This document shows, piece after piece, positions 1-7,737 of a stretch of DNA of 34,176 nucleotides. The DNA comes from an uncultured Lachnospiraceae bacterium (GTDB lineage: Bacteria > Bacillota > Clostridia > Lachnospirales > Lachnospiraceae): contig CAPQSW010000017.1 in assembly GCA_948688495.1 (NCBI GenBank), positions 1 to 34,176 on the forward strand, in the 5' to 3' direction. The notes below the pieces were generated by a model. That model worked only from the letters and a program-made list of their open reading frames with translations, did no database searches and was not told the DNA's origin. A program made the translations under genes and the position numbers. Position 1 is the first letter of the stretch. Each line of letters opens with the position of its first letter.

Positions 1-50
1 TGATAACACTTGTCAAATAGAAGGTAAAATAGTAAAATGAGATTTGCTTA

Positions 51-66
51 ATAGGTAATTCCCTAT
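51..66. promoter_or_regulatory. Inverted repeat, candidate LysR-type operator
   Basis: The sequence ATAGGTAATTCCCTAT is an inverted repeat (ATAGG-N6-CCTAT) lying 74 bases before the chosen LysR start. LysR-type regulators commonly bind interrupted dyads of this size near their own promoter. No clear -10/-35 pair was identified in the 139 bases before the gene, and whatever lies to the left is outside the window, so the site could also serve a divergent neighbour. Assignment is inference from position and symmetry. Confidence 0.4.
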
Positions 67-139
67 AGTTGCAGGACAATCGTTATGGTTATAGCTATCA
101 TTCCATTACGATATTTTACTTTTGGGGGTGAAAAAGATT

Positions 140-1027
140 ATGGCGACATTAAAACAGCTTAAAATTTTTATCGCAGTTGCAGAATATAAGAAAATGAGTG
201 AAGCGGCTAAAAAGCTCTATATTTCGCAGCCTACGGTAAGCCAGGTAATCTCAGAGCTTGAAAATGAATACCATGCCCAACTGTTTGAGCGCGCCTCGAG
301 AGAACTTAAAATTACTTCTCCTGGAATATTGCTCTTGCATAAAGCACGTGAAATTGTTGCGATCCACGATCAGTTGGAACAATCCATGAAAGATATTCAG
401 TCGCTGCGTCCTCTGCGTATCGGCGCAACGCTTACGATCGGAAACACCCTGATGGGAAGTTTTGTGGAAAGCCTGATCCAGAAACATCCCGATATCGACG
501 CGACTGTTTTTGTTGATAATACGAAAATCATAGAGCACAGAATGATCCACAATGAACTTGATCTCGCGCTGGTAGAGGGAATTATCGTCCGCCAGGAAAT
601 CATGACAGAACCTGTTATTGAGGATTCCCTATGCCTAATATGCGGGAAAAAACATGCATTTGCCGAAAAAGCCTCCATCACCATAGAAGATTTACGGCAT
701 CAGGATTTTATTTTGCGTGAAAAGGGAAGCGGCACAAGGGCCATATTTGAGAATATTATGCTGACCCACCACATCCCCTATGTGATCAAATGGGAGTGCA
801 GCAGCCGCAGCTCCATTGTAGACGCTGTGCGACATAATCTCGGACTCGGCGTCCTTTCCAGACGCTGTGTTACAGAATATGTAGAAAAAGGCGACATTAT
901 CGTATGCCCGCTTGAAGATGTGTCCATGCAGCGCTATTTCTATCTGTGCCGTAACCAGTGCAGTGCCATCACCTCACAGATGCAGGATTTTATCGACTTG
1001 GTTAAGTCTGCGGATTGCAAAGAGTAA
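140..1027 (+). CDS. LysR-family transcriptional regulator
   Basis: DNA-binding transcription regulator of about 295 residues, the normal length for the family. The N-terminus holds the winged helix-turn-helix (MATLKQLKIF, then EAAKKLYISQPTVSQVISEL), and the rest is a LysR substrate-binding domain starting near residue 87 (LRIGATLTIGNT). The ATG at 140 is preferred over an upstream TTG at 122 because GGGGGTG at 124-130 gives a ribosome binding site with proper spacing only for the ATG. The 3' end overlaps the convergent siroheme gene by 26 bases. The helix-turn-helix and effector domain resemble regulators of sulfur or selenium metabolism (CysL/YeiE-like). That would suit the siroheme neighbour, since siroheme is the sulfite reductase cofactor, but the effector cannot be read from the sequence. 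Confidence 0.9.
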   Translation: MATLKQLKIFIAVAEYKKMSEAAKKLYISQPTVSQVISELENEYHAQLFERASRELKITSPGILLLHKAREIVAIHDQLEQSMKDIQSLRPLRIGATLTIGNTLMGSFVESLIQKHPDIDATVFVDNTKIIEHRMIHNELDLALVEGIIVRQEIMTEPVIEDSLCLICGKKHAFAEKASITIEDLRHQDFILREKGSGTRAIFENIMLTHHIPYVIKWECSSRSSIVDAVRHNLGLGVLSRRCVTEYVEKGDIIVCPLEDVSMQRYFYLCRNQCSAITSQMQDFIDLVKSADCKE

Positions 1028-1628
1028 ACTTCTCAATAACCTGCCTGATTTCTTCATCGGAAGGAACCGAACCTTTCTCAAGCCCCAGGGATAAAATCTC
1101 CTGATAAACCATCTTTCGTACTTCCTCCTTACACTGCTTGTGCACACTCTCCCGCATGTCCCCTAACCGCTCTGCCAGTTTGGCCAGGAAATCCGTCAGG
1201 AGCGGCTGCATCTGTGCTTTGAGATACTGCGTAACGAGAGGACTCTGACCACCGCTTGAAAAAGCCGCAACAACTTCCCCCTTTTTTATGTAAGATGGAA
1301 AAATAAAACTGCAGTCCTCAATCTGATCCACCGCGTTGACCGGAAGATTCCTTTCCTTACATGCCTGTGCAATCCGGTGGTTTTCTTCACCATCATCCGT
1401 TGCTGCGACAACTAGCTGCTGATGATTCAAATCGTTTGGATGAAACCTTTTCTCCCGGTATGCCAAAAGCTCCATTTGCTTGATTTCCGGTAAAATATCC
1501 GGGGATACAACTGTAACACTTGCCCCAAAGTCCATTAATACTTTTATCTTATGAAGCGCAATATTCCCGCCTCCAGCCACCAGGCAGCGTCTTCCTTTCA
1601 GTTCAATAAACATGGGAAAATAAGACAT
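1002..1628 (-). CDS. Precorrin-2 dehydrogenase / sirohydrochlorin ferrochelatase-like (Met8p/CysG-N family)
   Basis: Predicted NAD-dependent dehydrogenase that oxidises precorrin-2 to sirohydrochlorin, and possibly inserts iron to give siroheme. It is about 208 residues, typical of the stand-alone form (CysG N-terminal domain, Met8p, YlnF). The N-terminus reads MSYFPMFIELKGRRCLVAGG, and the Rossmann motif VAGGGNIALHK binds NAD. A second conserved block contains NAVDQIEDCSFIFPSYIKKG. The start at 1628 is chosen because AGGAGGG lies just before it; an ATG 30 bases upstream has no site. A TTGCCA-N18-TATAAT promoter lies directly upstream. It overlaps the convergent lysR 3' end by 26 bases. No uroporphyrinogen methyltransferase is nearby, so precorrin-2 must be made elsewhere. 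Confidence 0.88.
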   Translation of the reverse strand: MSYFPMFIELKGRRCLVAGGGNIALHKIKVLMDFGASVTVVSPDILPEIKQMELLAYREKRFHPNDLNHQQLVVAATDDGEENHRIAQACKERNLPVNAVDQIEDCSFIFPSYIKKGEVVAAFSSGGQSPLVTQYLKAQMQPLLTDFLAKLAERLGDMRESVHKQCKEEVRKMVYQEILSLGLEKGSVPSDEEIRQVIEKFTLCNPQT

Positions 1629-1656
1629 TTGTGCCCTCCTGTATGTTAGTATAAGC

Positions 1657-1686
1657 ATTATACAACATCCTTCATACCAATGGCAA
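1657..1686 (-). promoter_or_regulatory. Sigma-A-type promoter for the siroheme gene
   Basis: Reading the minus strand, TTGCCA (1686-1681) and a perfect TATAAT (1662-1657) are separated by 18 bases. The expected transcript start is about 1650, only some 20 bases before the AUG at 1628, which leaves just enough room for the AGGAGGG site. It is back to back with the amylase promoter. Confidence 0.7.
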
Positions 1687-1714
1687 GCCCGAATGCCTTA
1701 TTATAATAACAGTC

Positions 1715-1743
1715 TTTCCATTTCCATTTATTTGTTCTATAAT
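1715..1743 (+). promoter_or_regulatory. Sigma-A-type promoter for the alpha-amylase
   Basis: TTTCCA at 1715-1720 and a perfect TATAAT at 1738-1743 are spaced by 17 bases. The -35 matches the consensus at four of six positions. The amylase ribosome binding site (AAGGAGTGG) and AUG follow directly. Between this promoter and the divergent siroheme promoter sits a perfect 12-bp palindrome TTATTATAATAA at about 1699-1710 that could be an operator, though its AT-only composition makes chance likely. Confidence 0.55.
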
Positions 1744-1766
1744 TAGACAAAAGGAGTGGTAATTCT

Positions 1767-3248
1767 ATGACGAATAAAACAATGATTCAATATTTTGAAT
1801 GGTACCTGCCAGAAAAAAAACTGCACTGGAAACGCACGGCGGCACAAGCGGCAGCGCTTCGGGCGTCAGGCATCAATGTGGTATGGCTGCCGCCTGCTTA
1901 TAAAGGCGCCGCAGGCGCATCAAGCGTTGGGTACGACGTATATGATATGTATGACTTGGGAGAATTTGATCAAAAAGGCTCCACAGCAACAAAATATGGT
2001 TCTAAGGAGGACTACATCGAGGCCGTAAAATCCTTACAAGAACAGGGCATCCAGGTACTCTGCGATATTGTGCTCAACCATCGCATGGGGGCAGACGATA
2101 CGGAACAGGTCACAGTTGTGGAGGAACTTGGTACAAACCGCAACCAGGATATCAGCGGCAAACAGCAGATTACTGCCTGGACAAGCTTTTCGTTTCCTGG
2201 CAGGGCAAACACCTACTCCGATTTTTGCTGGAATGCTTCGCACTTCAGCGGAACGGACTGGGATGAATCTTCCAAGCGAAATGGCATTTTCCGCTTTGAT
2301 GGAAAATGTTGGAACCACGATACCGACACAGAAAATGGAAATTATGATTATCTTATGGGAGCGGATCTGGATACCGACAATCCGGAAGTTATAAGAGAAA
2401 CCCGCAGCTGGGGAACATGGTATCAGGATAACGTACATATGGACGGTTTTCGCATGGATGCCGTAAAACATATCAGTGCAAATTTCTGCAAAGATTGGAT
2501 TGCCGCTATGCGCTCATACGGAAACAATGGACAGAAAGAACTTTTTGTAGTTGGAGAATACTGGACAAAGGAGATTGACAAGCTGGCGCATTATCTGGAT
2601 ATAACAGAACATTCACTCTCTTTGTTTGATGTCCCGCTGCATTTTAAATTCTTGCAGGCAGCTACCTCAAACGGCAATTTTGATATGGCAAAGCTATATG
2701 AAAATACACTGACAGATAGGGCCCCGGAATATGCAGTAACGTTTGTGGACAACCATGATACACAGCCCGGCCAGGCACTCTGCTCATTCATTCCAGCATG
2801 GTTCAAGCCAATTGCCTATGCCCTGATTCTGCTTCGGGCAGCCGGAACGCCCTGTGTATTTTATGGAGATTACTATGGCATTCCCCACGATGGCGTATCC
2901 GCGGTGCCTCAGCTTGCACGGCTGATAAAAATCCGGGAACGTTTTGCATATGGAACGGAACATTTATTTTTTGATGACGGTTCACTGGTTGGGTTTACAC
3001 GCGAAGGTGATGAAGAACATGCGGATTCCGGCTTGGCTGTCCTTTTGACGGACAAAGACGGAGGGAGCAAACGGATGTATCTTGGAGAACGTTTTGGGGG
3101 ATGCCACATGGCAGATGCCCTTGGAAATGTTTCTGGAACTGTCACGATTGATACGGATGGGTGGGGAACATTTTCCGTGAAAGGCGGTTCCGTTTCTGTC
3201 TGGGTAACAGACCAGGCTTGGGAATACCTTTATCTGAATTGTTCGTAG
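1767..3248 (+). CDS. Cytoplasmic alpha-amylase, GH13
   Basis: Endo-acting alpha-1,4-glucan hydrolase of the liquefying GH13_5 type (493 residues, usual 480-510). There is no signal peptide, so it should act inside the cell on glycogen or imported maltodextrin. All four GH13 regions are present: DIVLNH (100-105), GFRMDAVKH with nucleophile Asp231, VVGEYW with acid/base Glu264, and FVDNHD with Asp331. The early motif TMIQYFEWY is typical of cytoplasmic amylases, and the C-terminal ~90 residues form the beta-sandwich domain C. The ATG at 1767 follows AAGGAGTGG. It has its own promoter and a strong hairpin just after the stop, so it is probably a single-gene unit. A second intracellular GH13 enzyme lies at 21657-23777. 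Confidence 0.95.
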   Translation: MTNKTMIQYFEWYLPEKKLHWKRTAAQAAALRASGINVVWLPPAYKGAAGASSVGYDVYDMYDLGEFDQKGSTATKYGSKEDYIEAVKSLQEQGIQVLCDIVLNHRMGADDTEQVTVVEELGTNRNQDISGKQQITAWTSFSFPGRANTYSDFCWNASHFSGTDWDESSKRNGIFRFDGKCWNHDTDTENGNYDYLMGADLDTDNPEVIRETRSWGTWYQDNVHMDGFRMDAVKHISANFCKDWIAAMRSYGNNGQKELFVVGEYWTKEIDKLAHYLDITEHSLSLFDVPLHFKFLQAATSNGNFDMAKLYENTLTDRAPEYAVTFVDNHDTQPGQALCSFIPAWFKPIAYALILLRAAGTPCVFYGDYYGIPHDGVSAVPQLARLIKIRERFAYGTEHLFFDDGSLVGFTREGDEEHADSGLAVLLTDKDGGSKRMYLGERFGGCHMADALGNVSGTVTIDTDGWGTFSVKGGSVSVWVTDQAWEYLYLNCS

Positions 3249-3253
3249 ACTTC

Positions 3254-3280
3254 CGACAGCCATGCCAGGCATGGCTGTCG
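3254..3280 (+). terminator. Hairpin terminator after the amylase
   Basis: A perfect 13-bp stem CGACAGCCATGCC (3254-3266) pairs with GGCATGGCTGTCG (3268-3280) starting five bases after the amylase stop codon. The loop will open by a pair or two because only one base separates the arms. The following run (CATTTCAATTATCTTTTTCT) is T-rich but interrupted, so termination efficiency is uncertain. Confidence 0.65.
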
Positions 3281-3517
3281 CATTTCAATTATCTTTTTCT
3301 CATAAAGCAGTTAAATACAAATTCGTTATTCCAATAATCTTTCATAATCCCCAAAGGACCTGTGGGACAAGCCGCTTATCATCTCCCAGCAAGAAACGGA
3401 CGGTGGAAGAAGGATTAGGGTATGCCATATCGTTTGACTGGATCATAAACACTTCCGGCAAAAGCAATCTTATTTTCCGCCCGCCCGTTGCCCGGCAAAA
3501 TGCTGAGAATGCTGTAA
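3281..3517 (-). other. Gene-free stretch between amylase terminator and rubredoxin/GltB-like gene
   Basis: No recognised gene. On the minus strand, after the stop of the GltB-like gene, there are successive short open frames with no ribosome binding site. One includes FAGSVYDPVKRYGIP before a stop. A second, in another frame, runs MIQSNDMAYPNPSSTVRFLL to a stop near 3350, and a third continues as MKDYWNNEFVFNCFMRKR. The switch of frame with plausible amino-acid composition may mark a decayed gene, but no family was recognised. Confidence 0.3.
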
Positions 3518-4924
3518 TTATGCATGGGAAATATTCGTATATTCCGAAATCTCCCGGCTCAGCGTCACCAAATCATCCACACGCAGATCGTGTACCGAAT
3601 GATGTCCTGTAATCCGCGCAAAAGTCTTTAATTCTTCCCGCGTAACATTCAGGAAGTTTGCTACCCTCTGTGCCGACTGCTCTACCTTTAACCGCTCCCT
3701 CAGGACAGGATCCTGCGTGGCGATTCCCACCGGGCAATTTCCCGAACCGCAAATGCGGTACTGCTGGCACGCTGCCGCAATCAGTGCCGCGCTTGCCATT
3801 GCCACTGCATCCGCGCCCATAGCAAGCGCCTTTGCCACATCCGAAGACACACGCAGTCCCCCGGTGATCACCAGAGAAATGTCAGAGTGCACGGCGTCCA
3901 GATATTTCCTCGCACGGTACAGTGCATAGACCGTAGGAACGGAAGTCGCCTCCCGTAAGAACAGCGGACTGGAACCGGTTGCACCCCCTCTGCCGTCAAT
4001 GGTAATAAAGTCCGGCTCTGCATAGACGCAGTATTCCAGATCACGCTCAATCCGCCCGGCTGCAATCTTAATTCCGATAGGCCTTCCGTCGGAACGACTG
4101 CGCAGCATATCCACCATATCCTTCAAATCTTCTTTCGTATTGAGTTCCGGGAATTTGCTGGGACTCTGAACGTCCTCACCCTCTTGTTTCCCGCGCAGCC
4201 TTGCAATCTCAGCCGTCACCTTCTCCCCAGGCAGATGTCCGCCCATGCCGGGCTTTGTCCCCTGTCCGATCTTGATTTCAATGGCGTCTGCACTGCGCAG
4301 ATTTTCATCTGTCACGCTGTATTTGTTGGGTATGTATTCAAATATGTATTTGTAGGATGCTTCCCGTTCTTCGGGCAGAATCCCGCCTTCCCCGCTGCAC
4401 ATTGCCGTCTCCGCCAGCGCCGCTCCCTTTGCCAGCGCCACCTTAATCTCTTTGGACAGTGCGCCAAACGACATATGGGAAATATATACCGGGCTTCCCA
4501 GAATCATAGGCTTTTTGGCATGTTTTCCGATTACCGTCATGGTGCTTACCGGGTCATCTTCGTTAAGAGGCGGCGGGTTTAGCTGCGCGCCCAGAAGCAG
4601 TATGTCGTCCCAGGAGGGCATTGCCATCTTCGTCCCCATCGCCCCGCTGATGGTCTTTCCTGTCACTGCCATCTGGTGAATTTCCTCCATATAGCGGCAA
4701 GATGCATCATTCCGGTAAAAACTCTTATCGTAGCTCAATTCCATAGAGGAAACATCCTCCTGCTCCTCGGTCTCTCCTGTCGCCAAATCCACAGTGCTTA
4801 CATTGTCATCCTGTGAGGTTTCTTCCCGGAATTTCTCTCCCGGCTGGTGGCAGACCGGGCATTCCTCCGGCGCCTTCTCCCCTTCATGAATATAACCGCA
4901 TACGGTACAGACAAATTTCTTCAT
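3518..4924 (-). CDS. Rubredoxin-domain / glutamate-synthase-domain flavoprotein (GltB central/FMN domain)
   Basis: A 468-residue fusion. Residues 1-30 are a rubredoxin-like zinc or iron site (C6-x2-C9 and C22-x2-C25, CTVCGY and CPVCHQ). The rest is the FMN-binding domain of glutamate synthase (pfam01645 type), with IKIAAGRIERDL, ITIDGRGGATGSSP and a C-x5-C-x4-C motif ending CPVGIATQDP, as used for the [3Fe-4S] cluster in GltB. It lacks the glutaminase domain and the GltD flavin subunit, so it cannot make glutamate from glutamine by itself. Such orphans occur widely in anaerobes and archaea; ammonia-dependent glutamate synthase or another flavin/iron-sulfur oxidoreductase role is possible. It lies 142 bases after pyrD on the same strand. 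The ATG follows AAAAGGAGAAATGT. Physiological electron donor unknown. Confidence 0.85.
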   Translation of the reverse strand: MKKFVCTVCGYIHEGEKAPEECPVCHQPGEKFREETSQDDNVSTVDLATGETEEQEDVSSMELSYDKSFYRNDASCRYMEEIHQMAVTGKTISGAMGTKMAMPSWDDILLLGAQLNPPPLNEDDPVSTMTVIGKHAKKPMILGSPVYISHMSFGALSKEIKVALAKGAALAETAMCSGEGGILPEEREASYKYIFEYIPNKYSVTDENLRSADAIEIKIGQGTKPGMGGHLPGEKVTAEIARLRGKQEGEDVQSPSKFPELNTKEDLKDMVDMLRSRSDGRPIGIKIAAGRIERDLEYCVYAEPDFITIDGRGGATGSSPLFLREATSVPTVYALYRARKYLDAVHSDISLVITGGLRVSSDVAKALAMGADAVAMASAALIAAACQQYRICGSGNCPVGIATQDPVLRERLKVEQSAQRVANFLNVTREELKTFARITGHHSVHDLRVDDLVTLSREISEYTNISHA

Positions 4925-5066
4925 ACATTTCTCCTTTTCAAATTTGCTCCACTATTCTTATTTTCACCCCATCAATTACTATATTTTTCTAAAAAAGTGT
5001 AATCACCATTTGCCAGATTTAGTCTGCGGATTCCCATCTGTTCCACAGCAGAACCCCCAAGACATT

Positions 5067-5975
5067 CTAATATTCCCCGACAGCCCCAACCATATCACTG
5101 ACATTCTCAATGCCGTATTCTTCCATATATTCCCGGATTCCCTCTGCAATCTTTACAGTCACTCCCGGATCTCGGAAATTGGCAGTTCCCACAGACACCG
5201 CACTGGCGCCCGCCAGGATCATCTCAATAGCATCCTCGGCAGTTAAGATACCACCCATTCCGATAATAGGAATCCCTACTACCTGTGCAGTCTGATAAAC
5301 CATGCGCACCGCAATGGGATGAATGGCCGGGCCAGACAGCCCGCCAGTCTTATTGGCAAGCGCAAACTTCCGGCGGTGGATATCAATTTTCATTCCGGTA
5401 ATCGTGTTGATTAAAGACAGTGCATCTGCCCCTCCCGCCTCTGCCGCTTTCGCCATCTCCGTAATATCTGTTACATTAGGGCTCAGCTTCATGATAACCG
5501 GCTGTTTGGCGTACTTTTTTACCTCTTTCGTAATGGTTTCTATAGACTTTGCATTCTGTCCAAAGGCAATGCCGCCTTCTTCCACATTGGGACAGGAAAT
5601 ATTAATTTCCAACATGTCCACGGGCTGAGAAGCCAGACGTTGCACCACTTCACAGTAGTCTTCGATTGTTCTGCCGCATACATTGACAATAATCCTGGTA
5701 TCGTATTTCATCAGATATGGAATGTCGCGCTCCACAAACATATCAATTCCAGGATTCTGAAGACCCACTGCATTCAGCATACCTCCGTAAGTCTCCGCAA
5801 TCCTCGGCGCCGGATTTCCCATCCAGGGTACGTTGGCAACCCCTTTGGTAACTACCGCCCCAAGTTTATTCAAATCTATAAATTCTGCAAATTCCTCCCC
5901 GGAACCAAAGGTCCCGGATGCTGTCATGACGGGATTCTTAAATGTAACACCTGCGATATTTATCTTTGTATTCAT
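5067..5975 (-). CDS. pyrD: Dihydroorotate dehydrogenase B, catalytic subunit
   Basis: Class 1B dihydroorotate dehydrogenase (302 residues), the FMN subunit that oxidises dihydroorotate to orotate in pyrimidine synthesis. In the PyrD2-PyrK2 complex electrons pass to NAD. The start MNTKINIAGVTFKNPVMTAS is typical, and the catalytic base is Cys128 in INISCPN, as in class 1B (class 2 has serine). FMN-phosphate contacts are in GMGGILTAEDA and ASAVSVGTAN. The ATG overlaps the pyrK stop by one base (TGATG), with GGAGGTGG before it, showing translational coupling of the two subunits. It is the last gene of the visible pyr operon. No clear terminator was found in the 142 bases after it, so some read-through into the rubredoxin/GltB-like gene is possible. 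Confidence 0.96.
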   Translation of the reverse strand: MNTKINIAGVTFKNPVMTASGTFGSGEEFAEFIDLNKLGAVVTKGVANVPWMGNPAPRIAETYGGMLNAVGLQNPGIDMFVERDIPYLMKYDTRIIVNVCGRTIEDYCEVVQRLASQPVDMLEINISCPNVEEGGIAFGQNAKSIETITKEVKKYAKQPVIMKLSPNVTDITEMAKAAEAGGADALSLINTITGMKIDIHRRKFALANKTGGLSGPAIHPIAVRMVYQTAQVVGIPIIGMGGILTAEDAIEMILAGASAVSVGTANFRDPGVTVKIAEGIREYMEEYGIENVSDMVGAVGEY

Positions 5976-6742
5976 CAGAATTCCACCTCCTCTGCACGAA
6001 ATACCGGACCTTCCTTACAGATTCGTTTGCTGTTAACATTGGTATGCCCATCCCTCTCTTTGGACTTGCAGACACATCCCAGACATGCACCGATTCCACA
6101 TGCCATCCGCTCCTCGAGTGAAACCCAGCACTCTATGTTTTTCTTCTGCGCATATTCTTTCACTGCCCGAAGCATGGGCATAGGACCACAGGCATAGATA
6201 ATTTCTGCATCCAGTCCATTCTCCCGAATGGCATCCATGACATTTCCCTCTGTGCCATAGCTTCCATCTTCCGTTGCCACATAAGGATTACTCAGCCGTT
6301 TAAACTCCTCCTGTAAAAACAGGGAATCCTGATAACCCAAAATCAATTGTTTTTCACATTTTAACTCTTTGGCAAGCTGCAAAAGCGGTGGTATTCCGAT
6401 TCCTCCCCCGATAAGAAATGCCTTCTTCTCCTTCAGGGGAAATCCATTTCCAAGAGGCCCCACAATGTCAATACTTCCCCCTGTACGCATCCTGGAAAAT
6501 TCTTCTGTTCCCTTGCCCTGTACACGGTACACCATACGCAGCGCCTGGTCTGCCCGGTCAATCTCGCAAATACTGATAGGTCTTGGCAGCAGCCTGCTGC
6601 CTTCATGACAATACATAGAAATAAACTGCCCCGGCTTTGCGTACTTCGCAATCCGCTCCGTTTTCAGCCACATACTGTAAATCCCGTAGGAAATTTCCTC
6701 CTGACGGATAATCACTGCCTGTTCCTTAAATTTCTCTGTCAT
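5975..6742 (-). CDS. pyrK: Dihydroorotate dehydrogenase B, electron transfer subunit
   Basis: FAD and [2Fe-2S] subunit of dihydroorotate dehydrogenase B (255 residues), which carries electrons from PyrD to NAD. The FAD-binding motif RPISICEID is at 54-62, and the NAD-binding region contains LIGGGIGIPPLLQLAKEL (110-127). The cluster ligands are Cys215, Cys220, Cys223 and Cys242 in ACGIGACLGC and RICKEG, the characteristic PyrK pattern. The start follows TTAGGAGAAGATT. It lies 62 bases after pyrF, a gap that contains one copy of the GCGTGCCG motif described separately, and it overlaps pyrD by one base. Confidence 0.95.
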   Translation of the reverse strand: MTEKFKEQAVIIRQEEISYGIYSMWLKTERIAKYAKPGQFISMYCHEGSRLLPRPISICEIDRADQALRMVYRVQGKGTEEFSRMRTGGSIDIVGPLGNGFPLKEKKAFLIGGGIGIPPLLQLAKELKCEKQLILGYQDSLFLQEEFKRLSNPYVATEDGSYGTEGNVMDAIRENGLDAEIIYACGPMPMLRAVKEYAQKKNIECWVSLEERMACGIGACLGCVCKSKERDGHTNVNSKRICKEGPVFRAEEVEF

Positions 6743-6775
6743 AATCTTCTCCTAATCCTTTTACTTGTTCCAAAG

Positions 6776-6787
6776 ATATCGGCACGC
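6776..6787 (-). repeat. GCGTGCCG intergenic motif, copy 1 (pyrF-pyrK gap)
   Basis: Reading minus, AAAGAGCGTGCCGATATCTTT: the octamer GCGTGCCG followed by ATA sits in the loop of a possible 5-bp stem (AAAGA/TCTTT). It lies about 35 bases before the pyrK start. Same-orientation octamers occur near 9811, 16396, 21180 and 33653. Confidence 0.45.
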
Positions 6788-6804
6788 TCTTTTATCCATG
6801 AGCC

Positions 6805-7737
6805 TCACTTATTTTCAAGTGCAAGAGAAATGTCTTTTATCATCGCCTCCACTGCCGCCCTGGAAGCTTCTGCAAAATGTTCCTCCCCATATTTCGCATA
6901 TTCCTCCTGCTTATACGCAGCTATAATTCCCCTTGAAGAATTTACAATAGCCCCCAGTCTATCCTCGTGGAAGAAATGTACCAGATCTGCGCCTTTGCCG
7001 CCCTGTGCGCCGTAACCTGGCACCAGGATAAAGCTCTTTGGCATAAGCTTACGCAGTATCTTTCCCATTTCTGGATATGTTGCACCTACTACAGCCCCGA
7101 TATAACTGTATTTCTCACCCATACAGTCTTTCCCCCATTCTGCCACTTTCTCGCCTACCAGCTCATAAAGCGGCCTGCCGTCAATCTGCCTGTCCTGAAA
7201 TTCACCGCTGGAGGGATTGGATGTCTTTACTAAAATGAACAAACCCTTTTTCTGCTCTCTGCACACTTCCACAAAGGGCTTGACACCATCCGTGCCCAAA
7301 TAGGGGTTAACCGTTACAAAATCCTCCGCAAACGGTGCATATGTTTTACTGCCCACCTGCACAGTCCCTATGTGTCCCGTTGCATATGCTGCAGAAGTAG
7401 AGCCGATGTCACCACGCTTTATATCACCAATAACTACCAGATCCTTCTCATGGCAGTAATCCACAGTCTTCTTAAAAGCCATAAGCCCGGGAATACCAAA
7501 CTGTTCATACATTGCAATCTGGGGCTTCACTGCTGGAATCAGATCATAGGTATGGTCTATAATCTCTTTGTTAAACTGCCAAATAGCTTCCGCCGCCCCT
7601 TCCAACGTCTCACCATATTCTGAAAACGCTTTCTTTTGAATCTGCTCTGGAATATAATTCATCATAGGATCCAGACCCACCACAATCGGTGCATGGGTCT
7701 TTTTAATCTTTTCTATCAGTTTGTCAATCATATTCAT
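6805..7737 (-). CDS. pyrF: Orotidine 5'-phosphate decarboxylase, type 2
   Basis: Decarboxylates OMP to UMP, the last step of de novo UMP synthesis. At 310 residues it belongs to the longer type 2 (PyrF2) group rather than the ~235-residue E. coli type. Evidence is IVVGLDPMMNYIP near residue 18, KPQIAMYEQFG (71-81), and the catalytic D-x-K-x-x-D in DIKRGDIGSTSAAY (Asp105, Lys107, Asp110). The phosphate-binding region LVPGYGAQGGKGAD is also present. The ATG at 7737 overlaps the pyrC stop as ATGA, the usual coupling arrangement. An alternative ATG two codons later has better distance from GAGAGGG, so the true start may be 7731. Confidence 0.95.
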   Translation of the reverse strand: MNMIDKLIEKIKKTHAPIVVGLDPMMNYIPEQIQKKAFSEYGETLEGAAEAIWQFNKEIIDHTYDLIPAVKPQIAMYEQFGIPGLMAFKKTVDYCHEKDLVVIGDIKRGDIGSTSAAYATGHIGTVQVGSKTYAPFAEDFVTVNPYLGTDGVKPFVEVCREQKKGLFILVKTSNPSSGEFQDRQIDGRPLYELVGEKVAEWGKDCMGEKYSYIGAVVGATYPEMGKILRKLMPKSFILVPGYGAQGGKGADLVHFFHEDRLGAIVNSSRGIIAAYKQEEYAKYGEEHFAEASRAAVEAMIKDISLALENK

